Shown here piece by piece: positions 1 to 6,199 of a stretch of DNA of 39,560 nucleotides. Position 1 is the first letter of the stretch, and the number at the start of each line of letters is the position of its first letter. The position numbers were made by a program, and so were the translations under genes. The notes under the pieces were generated by a model. It was not told where the DNA came from. It did not search any database and worked only from the letters and a program-made list of their open reading frames with translations. The DNA is from Saprospirales bacterium (GTDB lineage Bacteria > Bacteroidota > Bacteroidia > Chitinophagales > Saprospiraceae), in NCBI GenBank assembly GCA_002698985.1, contig PAAY01000058.1, positions 1 through 39,560 of the forward strand. The letters are read 5' to 3'.

Positions 1-340
1 CTGGCTGATGAAGTTGGACTCCTTCGGCTGCCTGGTGCCCGGCTGCCAGCTCATAGATGCCACCGAAGAGGCCCAGGAGCAAGGCACTCTGCTGCTCTAT
101 CCCAATCCCGCCCGTGACTACCTCAACTTCTTCTACCGCCCGGCGCCGGGGCAAAACTCCCGTCAGCTCAGCTTCCGCATCTTCGACGCCTCTGGCCGGG
201 AGCTGCAACGCTTCGAAGCGCAGTCCGGCGAGACTACCTACATCGTACCCCTGTGGCACTGGCCCCCGGGCGTGTACTTCCTCCAACTGCTCCACGACGG
301 TGTGCCGGTGAGGACGGCGAGGTTCGTGGTGGGGAGGTGA
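1..340 (+). CDS. C-terminal fragment of a T9SS-secreted protein (type A sorting domain)
   Basis: Only the last ~110 residues are present, because the reading frame is open to the left edge of the window. About 25 residues into the visible part there is a YPNPARDYLNF segment, followed by a compact beta-rich domain with RIFDASGREL and ending in GVYFLQLLHDG and a basic terminus. This is the usual form of the type IX secretion C-terminal sorting domain (PNP box, 'DxxGR' strand, 'GxYfl' strand). In that family the domain is read by the outer-membrane T9SS machine and then removed. The cargo function cannot be told from this fragment. The stop TGA is at 338-340. A short purine-rich repeat follows directly. 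Confidence 0.85.
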   Translation, partial: WLMKLDSFGCLVPGCQLIDATEEAQEQGTLLLYPNPARDYLNFFYRPAPGQNSRQLSFRIFDASGRELQRFEAQSGETTYIVPLWHWPPGVYFLQLLHDGVPVRTARFVVGR

Positions 341-389
341 GGGGGAGACTTTGTGACTTTGAGAGGGGGAGACTTTGAGAGGGGGAGAC
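339..389 (+). repeat. Short purine-rich direct repeat (GAGGGGGAGACTTTG)
   Basis: Three imperfect copies of a ~15-nt unit containing GAGGGGGAGAC follow the stop codon of the first gene. The rest of the gap to 527 is A/C-rich with no gene. Confidence 0.6.
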
Positions 390-527
390 GAGGTGAGCTT
401 GCAAGTTCCAGTTGCAGCCTCGGTTGCAAGACGCTGGCAGCCGTTCGGAACCCAGCCAGCGTTGGGCCCCAAAAAAAACATCAAAAACCCTCTAAAAAAA
501 CCAATTAAAAACCTCCACCAAAACCCT

Positions 528-1766
528 CTACTTCATCAATTTTCGCAGGGCTATTTCCAGGGCGGTGGAGGAGATGTTCAGCCCGGAGGGGTTCACTTTG
601 TGGACTTCTTCCAGGGCATTGCCGATGGTGCGGGATACATCGTGGAAGATGGCCCAGTCGGTCATCTCGGCATCGGGCTGCATGAGGTAGGCGAAGACCC
701 GGGCCATGCCGCAGTTGGCGATGAAATCCGGGATGAGGCTGAATTTGGAATCGGCGTATTTGGCCGTTGGGCCGAAGAAAACACCGTCATCAACGAAAGG
801 CACATTGGCGCCGCAGGCGATGACCTCGATGCCCCCGGCTATGAGGGCGTCCACCTGCTGGCGGGTCACCAGTTTGGAGGCGGCGCCGGGAATGAAAATA
901 TCTGCGCCCAGCTCCCAGATGCGGCGGTTGGTTTCTTCGAAGGAAAGCATGTCCGGGGCATCGAGTTTGTTGCCCTTTTTGGTGAGGAAGAGTTTTTTGA
1001 CCGCTTCCAGGTCCAGGCCCTCTGGCTCGATGATACCGCCGTCCCTGTCGATGATGCCGAGGATTTTGGCACCGTCGAGGGCCAGGTAACCGGCGGCGGC
1101 GGAGGCCACATTGCCCCAACCCTGGATGATGGCGGTTTTACCCTCGAGGCCGCTGTTTCTGAACAGCTTGTAATAGTGCCGCACCGACTCTGCCACGCCA
1201 TAACCTGTGATCATATCCGCCACGGCGTATTTGATGGGGCCGTCGGGAATGTAGCGTGAGTCCTCCACGATTTTGGAACAGCCGTAGCGCAGCTGGCCGA
1301 GGATGCGCACTTTGTCACCGGAGTTGGCTTTGTGACCGAAGTGACCGTTGACGATGCCCTCCTGCGGGTGCCAGAGCCCCAGTTTTTCGGTGATGGGGAT
1401 GACGTCCTTGAGCTCGTCCACGTTGAGGTCGCCGCCGGTGCCGTAGTAGTGCTTCAGCAATGGAAAAACGGCTTTGTACCAGCGTTGCAGCACTTCGTTG
1501 CGGCGGGGGTCAGCGGGGTCGAAGTCGATGCCCGATTTGGCGCCGCCGATGTCGGGGCCGGCAACGGAAAATTTGATCTCCATGGTTTTGGCCAGGGCCA
1601 CCACTTCGTCCTTTGTGAGGCCTTTGCGCATGCGGGTGCCACCGCCGGCAGCGCCATTGCGCAGCGAGTTGATGACCACCCAGCCGCGGGCCGGGGTCTG
1701 GTCATCGTTCCATTCGAAAATGATTTCCGGTCTTTTGTCTTTGTATTGCTGAAGGAGGCTTTCCAT
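528..1766 (-). CDS. Glu/Leu/Phe/Val dehydrogenase family protein
   Basis: 412 aa, a complete NAD(P)-dependent amino acid dehydrogenase that would oxidatively deaminate an amino acid to its 2-oxo acid, or run in reverse. The N-terminal dimerisation/substrate domain carries GPDIGGAKSGIDFDP (about 70-84); its Lys77 matches the catalytic lysine of the family. GTGGDLNVDE (109-118) matches the acidic catalytic loop. The Rossmann domain starts around 188 and has a GWGNVA dinucleotide-binding turn at 216-221 followed by an acidic IIDRDGG. GANVPF near the C-terminus also fits the family. The substrate (glutamate, leucine or another) cannot be set from the sequence. A TACATTTG box lies 43 bp upstream of the ATG. 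It is divergent from the arginase-fold gene at 1963. Confidence 0.9.
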   Translation of the reverse strand: MESLLQQYKDKRPEIIFEWNDDQTPARGWVVINSLRNGAAGGGTRMRKGLTKDEVVALAKTMEIKFSVAGPDIGGAKSGIDFDPADPRRNEVLQRWYKAVFPLLKHYYGTGGDLNVDELKDVIPITEKLGLWHPQEGIVNGHFGHKANSGDKVRILGQLRYGCSKIVEDSRYIPDGPIKYAVADMITGYGVAESVRHYYKLFRNSGLEGKTAIIQGWGNVASAAAGYLALDGAKILGIIDRDGGIIEPEGLDLEAVKKLFLTKKGNKLDAPDMLSFEETNRRIWELGADIFIPGAASKLVTRQQVDALIAGGIEVIACGANVPFVDDGVFFGPTAKYADSKFSLIPDFIANCGMARVFAYLMQPDAEMTDWAIFHDVSRTIGNALEEVHKVNPSGLNISSTALEIALRKLMK

Positions 1767-1809
1767 GGAGATTGGTTTTGGTTAGGGCCGGTGGGCCGGT
1801 AAGCGGCCG

Positions 1810-1817
1810 CAAATGTA
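1810..1817 (-). promoter_or_regulatory. Candidate Bacteroidota -7 box (TACATTTG) for the amino acid dehydrogenase
   Basis: The minus strand reads TACATTTG, matching the Bacteroidota TAnnTTTG consensus, about 43 bp before the ATG at 1766. No TTG lies at the 17-23 nt spacing expected for a -33 box, so support is the -7 box and position only. Confidence 0.4.
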
Positions 1818-1885
1818 AGTGTCCGCATTTTTTCATGCTTGATCGGCAAAGGCATTTTTTTCCTTCGCCTGCCGGCAACAGGGGG

Positions 1886-1913
1886 TTGGGCAATTTGGGA
1901 GTCATTACTTTTG
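1886..1913 (+). promoter_or_regulatory. Candidate promoter TTG-N17-TACTTTTG
   Basis: TTG at 1886-1888 and TACTTTTG at 1906-1913 are separated by 17 bp, matching the Bacteroidota sigma-A promoter pattern (TTG, 17-23 nt, TAnnTTTG). The -7 box is about 50 bp before the ATG at 1963. One copy of the recurring TTGCCGGCAGGCGA 14-mer (reverse orientation, 1865-1878) lies just upstream, and TTGCGAAGCGAA lies in the presumed leader at 1938-1949. Confidence 0.5.
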
Positions 1914-1962
1914 GGCCCGTTCGACGAATGTCCGTTTTTGCGAAGCGAAGAAAAGCAAGACA

Positions 1963-3066
1963 ATGTTAGAAAACTGGTTGACTCCTGTAAGTGAAGCACT
2001 CTGCACCCTTGCCGAAGAAAATGAGGCCCGGATGGGCGCCCATCTGCACATCCACGCCGATGGAATTCCCGATCTGAAAAAGGTCAAACTTGCCGTACTC
2101 GGAATTGGCGCCGAAGAAGCCGATGCCGTGCGGGAGCGGCTTTACCGCCTGAGCTGGCCGCACAAACACCTGGAGGTTGCCGATCTGGGCAACGCACGCC
2201 GACAGGAACCGGATTTCATTGCCCCGCTGATCATGGAGCTGTTGCAGAGCAACATCTGCCCCCTTATCATCGGCCGGGAGGAGCGACTGCTGCAGGGGCA
2301 GTTTGCCGCCCACCACGGCTGGCAAAAGAGCGTCAGCCTGGCCCTGGTGGATGAAAAGCTGGCCCTCAACCCGCAAAATCCTGCCGACAGCAGCAGCTAC
2401 CTGAACGAGTTGCTGATGAGCAAGAAAAAGCTGTTTCACTTCACGGCCGTCGGACTTCAGGCGCATTTTCTGGATGAAAGTGTGGAGCGCTATGCCAACG
2501 AGCGCCACTTCGACCGGCTGCACCTCGGCCCCCTGCGTGAGGACATCCACGTTTCGGAACCTTACATCCGGGATGCCGACCTGGTGGCCTTCAACCTTTC
2601 GGCCCTCAAGCGCATCGAGGCACCGGGTGTGCTGCAAGCCTCACCGGCCGGATTGTTCTCCGAAGAGGCCTGCCAAATAGCCCGCTACGCCGGGGTGAGT
2701 GACAAGCTGCAATCCATCGGCTTTTACGGCTATCGAAATGAAGCGGACCCAGCGGGGCACACGGCCGCCGTCATCGCTCAACTGATCTGGTACTTCATCG
2801 GCGGTTTTGCCGACCGCAAGAACGACTTCCCGGTGTCCATGGACGGACTGATGGAGTACATCATTCCCATCAAGAAATACGATTACCAGCTCACCTTCTG
2901 GAAGAGCAGCAAAAGCGGGCGCTGGTGGCTCCAGGTGCCCGTCAACATCGGCAAGGGCCAGAAGCGCCACCGCCTCATCCCCTGCGACTACAAGGACTAC
3001 CTCAGCGCCAGCAAAGGCGAACTGCCCGACCGCTTTTTAAAGGCTTTCCGCCGCTTCGATCCCTGA
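1963..3066 (+). CDS. Ureohydrolase (arginase/formimidoylglutamase)-like protein with a degraded metal site
   Basis: 367 aa. The order of segments follows the arginase/formimidoylglutamase fold, and the C-terminal half (SPAGLFSEEACQIARYAG, GHTAAVIAQLIWYFIGG, KSGRWWLQVP) resembles Bacteroidota proteins annotated as formimidoylglutamase. The manganese ligands of the family are mostly gone. The GGDH position reads IIGREE (102-107). The DAHxD position reads LVDEKLAL (128-135), keeping only the first Asp. The SxDxDxxDP position reads AFNLSALK (209-216), with both Asp lost. I infer a non-catalytic or repurposed paralogue; binding or scaffold roles are possible. It stands alone on the plus strand with its own promoter. 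A conserved 77-bp repeat lies downstream. Confidence 0.75.
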   Translation: MLENWLTPVSEALCTLAEENEARMGAHLHIHADGIPDLKKVKLAVLGIGAEEADAVRERLYRLSWPHKHLEVADLGNARRQEPDFIAPLIMELLQSNICPLIIGREERLLQGQFAAHHGWQKSVSLALVDEKLALNPQNPADSSSYLNELLMSKKKLFHFTAVGLQAHFLDESVERYANERHFDRLHLGPLREDIHVSEPYIRDADLVAFNLSALKRIEAPGVLQASPAGLFSEEACQIARYAGVSDKLQSIGFYGYRNEADPAGHTAAVIAQLIWYFIGGFADRKNDFPVSMDGLMEYIIPIKKYDYQLTFWKSSKSGRWWLQVPVNIGKGQKRHRLIPCDYKDYLSASKGELPDRFLKAFRRFDP

Positions 3067-3209
3067 TGCTAAGATGAACTTCTCTCGACCCCTCCAAACC
3101 TTATCGATTACCCTCAATTCCGCCTTTCTGATTTTGAGGGTACTGCGTAAGCTACTGATTTTGAAATTGCCGTTGGCTAAAAGTCAATTCACTCCATCAA
3201 ACATCTTGA

Positions 3210-3233
3210 AACCCCTTGCTTCAGCGAGGGGTT
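3210..3233. terminator. GC-rich hairpin downstream of the ureohydrolase-like gene
   Basis: A perfect 10-bp stem (AACCCCTTGC, with one T-G wobble) closes a TTCA loop. It lies 144 bp past the stop codon and has no T-run on either side, so it could be a 3'-end stabiliser or part of a dispersed palindromic element and not a classical terminator. Confidence 0.45.
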
Positions 3234-3329
3234 GCCGGACAACCCCCCTCTGCATCAAACATCTTTACAAAGCATCAGCATCAACATTTCCAGCTACATG
3301 GTGATTGGTCAATCCTGATGTGATGTTCT

Positions 3330-3406
3330 GAATAGAAGTTTGATGTGGATAGGGGACCTGGCAAAATTCCCGCCGTTGAAACAGCGGGTTACAAGATGGC
3401 TGATGT
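3330..3406 (+). repeat. 77-bp dispersed repeat, copy 1 (inverted copy at 39484-39560)
   Basis: Its reverse complement matches the last 77 bases of the window with about 74 of 77 identities (differences at 3349, 3357 and 3358). It contains the imperfect palindrome CCCGCCGTTGAAACAGCGGG followed by TTACAAGATGGCTGATGT. The GC-rich palindrome plus conserved flank resembles REP-like or miniature mobile elements, but no transposase is present here. See the matching finding. Confidence 0.85.
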
Positions 3407-3645
3407 TATCCTCTAAACCTCTCTAAACCTCCCGGCGAATGTCGGGATCAACCCCTCTCAACAATTAGCATCCCAGCCCTCTCCAAAGTAAAAAGGCCTT
3501 TTGCAAAGGACTCATTAACAACCTTCACCTTCTTTTACCACATCGCTAACGCCTTCGGCTGTAGCCTTAACATTTCACCTTCGTTCGGGAGTCTGTGGTC
3601 TTCATCCGGCACTCCGGTGCCATCACTTTTAAAAAACTTCCGATC

Positions 3646-4353
3646 ATGAAAACATTTCAGAAAACCATCGTCCTTGCCTTTCTTTTTTTCTTCGCAATGC
3701 TGCAACACAGCCAGGCGCAGGAGTTCTCCGTCGGGTTGAAAACGGGCGTTCAGTCGGCCAACGTTAAAGTACCGGGATTCATACAAGACGCCTCTTTTCT
3801 GCCTGATTTCAAAAGCGTGGCCACCTACAATGTTGGTGCGGTTGGTGAGCTTTCCTTCGGTAAAAACTTCGCCGTGCAAACGGAACTGAATTACACCCAA
3901 AAGGGCTTTCAGGTGAACGAGGATTTCGACCTCAGCCTCTTCAACGTTCCGCTTCCGGTGGGCGCTACGGCCATCAGCAAGTTCCACTACCTCGAAATGC
4001 CGCTGCTGGCAAAAGCAAAATTCGGAACCGGCAACACCCAGCTCTACCTGCTGGCAGGCCCCACCTTTGGCTATGCCCTGTCCGGCAACCTGAAAACCAG
4101 GGCACGCTTCATCATCGAATTGGATGTCTCCAACACCGACATCAACCTGGATGCCGTCAACTACGAGCGCTTCGAAGTGGGAGGCATGGCAGGAATCGGC
4201 TTCAACGTGGACACCGGTTTCGGCCGCTTCTTCATGGATGCCCGCTATAGCCACGGCTTTACCCAGCCTTACGACATCCCGCTGGCCCATGAGCGTGTAC
4301 AGCACTACAACATTGGATTGAATGCGGGTTTTGTGATTCCGCTGGGAGGATGA
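3646..4353 (+). CDS. Outer membrane beta-barrel protein (PorT/OMP_b-brl-like)
   Basis: 235 aa from the ATG at 3646. I prefer this start because it gives a clean signal peptide (MKTFQKTIVLAFLFFFAML, then HSQAQ) directly followed by mature EFSVGLKTGVQ; a longer frame from 3595 would bury it. The rest consists of alternating amphipathic strands: GELSFGKNFAVQTELNYTQK, FHYLEMPLLAKAKFG, YLLAGPTFGYALSG, FMDARYSHGF, and a final YNIGLNAGFVIPL ending near an aromatic/hydrophobic terminus. This matches the small 8-stranded outer-membrane barrel family common in Bacteroidota. Function is unknown; many members are structural or adhesion-related envelope proteins. It appears monocistronic. Confidence 0.85.
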   Translation: MKTFQKTIVLAFLFFFAMLQHSQAQEFSVGLKTGVQSANVKVPGFIQDASFLPDFKSVATYNVGAVGELSFGKNFAVQTELNYTQKGFQVNEDFDLSLFNVPLPVGATAISKFHYLEMPLLAKAKFGTGNTQLYLLAGPTFGYALSGNLKTRARFIIELDVSNTDINLDAVNYERFEVGGMAGIGFNVDTGFGRFFMDARYSHGFTQPYDIPLAHERVQHYNIGLNAGFVIPLGG

Positions 4354-4424
4354 GGAATCGAAGAATCGAGGATTTGAGGATACTTCGGCGATGGTTTTAA
4401 ACCTCGCCGACGTTTTTTTTCCTC

Positions 4425-5588
4425 TCAACTCCGCTCGTAATAAATCCTATAAATAGCCCCTGCGTAATCATCAGACACCAGCATGGAACCATCGGGGAGC
4501 AGCTCCACATCCACGGGGCGGCCCCAGATTTCATCGGTTTCTTCATTGAGCCAGCCGGAGGCAAAAGGCTCGTAGCTGACGGCCCTGTTGCCGTCCAGGC
4601 GGACGAGGCTCACCCGGTAACCGGACTTCTTGCTGCGGTTCCAGCTGCCGTGCTCGGCGATGAAAATTTGCTTTTTGTATTCATCGGGAAACATGCTGCC
4701 GGTGTAGAACTCCAGTCCCAGCGGAGCCACATGGGCACCCAGCTTTTGTGCCGGAGGCACGAACTCATCACAACTGCGTTTGCCGCCGAAGCGGGGGTCT
4801 GGCAGGTCGCCCTGGTGGCAGTAGGGGTAGCCGAAGTGCAGGCCGTCCTTTTCGGCGTGGTTGAGTTCGCAGGCGGGCAGGTCGTCGCCCATCCAGTCGC
4901 GGCCGTTGTCGGTAAACCACAGCTCTTTGGTGTCGGGGTGCCAGGTGAAGCCCACCGTGTTGCGGATGCCGTGCTGGACGATCTCAAAACCGCTGCCATC
5001 AGGGTTCATCCGGGTGATGCTGGCAAAGATGGGGTCTTCTTCTTCGCAAATGTTGCAGGGGGCACCGACGGGCACATACAGCTTGCCGTCGGGTCCGAAG
5101 GCGATGAACTTCCAGCCGTGGTGGCTTTTGTCGGGAAACTTGTCGTAAACCACCACCGGCTCCGGCGGATCGGCCAGGTGGTTCTCTATGTCTTCCAGCT
5201 TGACGATTTTGCTGAGGGCGGAAACATATAGGTCGCCGTCGTGGAAGGCCACACCCACCGGCATGTTCAGCCCTTCGGCAATGGTGTAAACCTTATCGGC
5301 TTTTTTGTCGCCGTCTTCATCCCGAACGGCATAGACTTTTCCTTCGCCCATGCTTCCGACGAAAAGGGTGCCGGAGGGAGACAAAGACATGGCCCGTGCA
5401 TTGGGCACATTGGCTGCGTAGATGTCTATTTTGAAGCCATCGGGCAGCTCGATGTCTTTCAGATGTTCCTGCAGTGCTTCCGGATTGGCGGCTATTTCCT
5501 TTGCCTCTTTCTTGTCGGGGAAGTTGACAGAATTGCAATTTGCGAAGACAAACAAAACGAGTGAGATGTAAGTGATGCTGAGCTTCAT
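4425..5588 (-). CDS. PQQ-dependent sugar (sorbosone/glucose) dehydrogenase-like exported protein
   Basis: 387 aa. The N-terminus (MKLSITYISLVLFVFANC) is a signal sequence. Cys18 could be lipidated, although the box (FANC) is not ideal. The body is a six-bladed propeller of the soluble glucose/sorbosone dehydrogenase family: LPDGFKIDIYAANVPNARAM (propeller start), SHHGWKFIAFGPDGKLYVPVG (155-175, with the His/Gly-Trp active-site region), HGIRNTVGF (206-214), TDNGRDWMGDD (226-236) and a late FIAEHGSWNR. Extra cysteines (CNICEEED, CELN, YCHQG) are probably structural. The family oxidises sugars or related polyols in the periplasm using PQQ; the substrate here is unknown. The start is 23 bp downstream of the DUF2721-like gene on the same strand, so the two are probably cotranscribed. 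Confidence 0.85.
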   Translation of the reverse strand: MKLSITYISLVLFVFANCNSVNFPDKKEAKEIAANPEALQEHLKDIELPDGFKIDIYAANVPNARAMSLSPSGTLFVGSMGEGKVYAVRDEDGDKKADKVYTIAEGLNMPVGVAFHDGDLYVSALSKIVKLEDIENHLADPPEPVVVYDKFPDKSHHGWKFIAFGPDGKLYVPVGAPCNICEEEDPIFASITRMNPDGSGFEIVQHGIRNTVGFTWHPDTKELWFTDNGRDWMGDDLPACELNHAEKDGLHFGYPYCHQGDLPDPRFGGKRSCDEFVPPAQKLGAHVAPLGLEFYTGSMFPDEYKKQIFIAEHGSWNRSKKSGYRVSLVRLDGNRAVSYEPFASGWLNEETDEIWGRPVDVELLPDGSMLVSDDYAGAIYRIYYERS

Positions 5589-5611
5589 GGTGGAATGATT
5601 GAGATGAATCT

Positions 5612-6025
5612 TTATTTGTTGGCTTTGGCTTTGAGGTCTTCTTCGATTCCTTTGAGCAAAAGGTTGAGCGCACCTGATGATACGGCAATTTCGACCAGGG
5701 AAATGCCAAGGGAGATGATCATCATCAGCAGGCTCAGGGCAAAGGTGGTGGTTGCTAAATGCTGCAACTCAAAATAGAGCATGAACATACAAACAAAACA
5801 CATCAAAAAACTGAGGATGGCAAAAAGCTGCATCATGCGGATGTAAAACACCCGGCGCTGGAGTGTGGCAATTTGTTGCAGCAGCACCTCTTCGTGCTGT
5901 TTTTGGTACTGTGAGTGCAGGTTACGGATCAGGCTGGCGATGGCCAGGAATTTATTGGTGTAGGCCAGTATGAGCAGGGAGATGGCCGGGAACAACAGTG
6001 CCGGGGTGGTGAAGTTGATTTGCAT
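5612..6025 (-). CDS. DUF2721-like membrane protein
   Basis: 137 aa. The N-terminal TPALLFPAISLLILAYTNKF is the characteristic opening of DUF2721 proteins, followed by FLAIASLIRNLHSQYQ, a charged cytosolic helix (40-60) and two more strongly hydrophobic segments (about 65-85 and 90-115). Three membrane helices are therefore likely, with a lysine-rich C-terminal tail. The biochemical role of the family is unknown. It is the first gene of a probable two-gene unit with the PQQ-type dehydrogenase, and it has a TACCTTTG box about 20 bp before its ATG. Confidence 0.75.
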   Translation of the reverse strand: MQINFTTPALLFPAISLLILAYTNKFLAIASLIRNLHSQYQKQHEEVLLQQIATLQRRVFYIRMMQLFAILSFLMCFVCMFMLYFELQHLATTTFALSLLMMIISLGISLVEIAVSSGALNLLLKGIEEDLKAKANK

Positions 6026-6045
6026 GGTAATGGTTTTGATGTTTG

Positions 6046-6053
6046 CAAAGGTA
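6046..6053 (-). promoter_or_regulatory. Candidate -7 box (TACCTTTG) for the DUF2721-like gene
   Basis: The minus strand reads TACCTTTG (TAnnTTTG), ending about 20 bp before the ATG at 6025. No well-spaced TTG -33 element is visible. Confidence 0.4.
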
Positions 6054-6100
6054 GCTGCTGCGCAGCAACAAAAACCACCGGAACAAAGCCTCAGTGTGGT

Positions 6101-6108
6101 TACCTTTG
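6101..6108 (+). promoter_or_regulatory. Candidate -7 box (TACCTTTG) for the porin gene
   Basis: The plus strand reads TACCTTTG 91 bp before the porin ATG at 6200, in the divergent gap shared with the DUF2721-like gene. No clear -33 element is seen. Confidence 0.3.
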
Positions 6109-6199
6109 CCGGCCCTGCCTTGCTGTGTTACCTTCGGGTAAATGAAAGGCCATGACAAACTTCGATTCGTTCAGACGAAAAATCTTCTGATTGCACCAC

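Larger units (their letters stand above)
3067..3645. other. Intergenic region with hairpin and dispersed repeat, no supported gene
   Basis: This 579-bp gap holds a strong hairpin (3210-3233), one copy of the 77-bp dispersed repeat (3330-3406) and pyrimidine-rich text (3410-3480). A 76-codon open frame at 3074-3304 has no recognisable features and runs through the hairpin, so I do not call it a gene. Confidence 0.6.

Noticed and set aside
375-1259. Long plus-strand frame of 294 codons opposite the amino acid dehydrogenase
   Set aside because: A Gly/Asp-rich antisense shadow of a well-recognised gene in GC-rich DNA, without its own family features.
3074-3304. 76-codon open frame after the ureohydrolase-like gene
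   Set aside because: It crosses a strong hairpin, has no recognisable domain, signal or membrane segment, and no promoter of its own.
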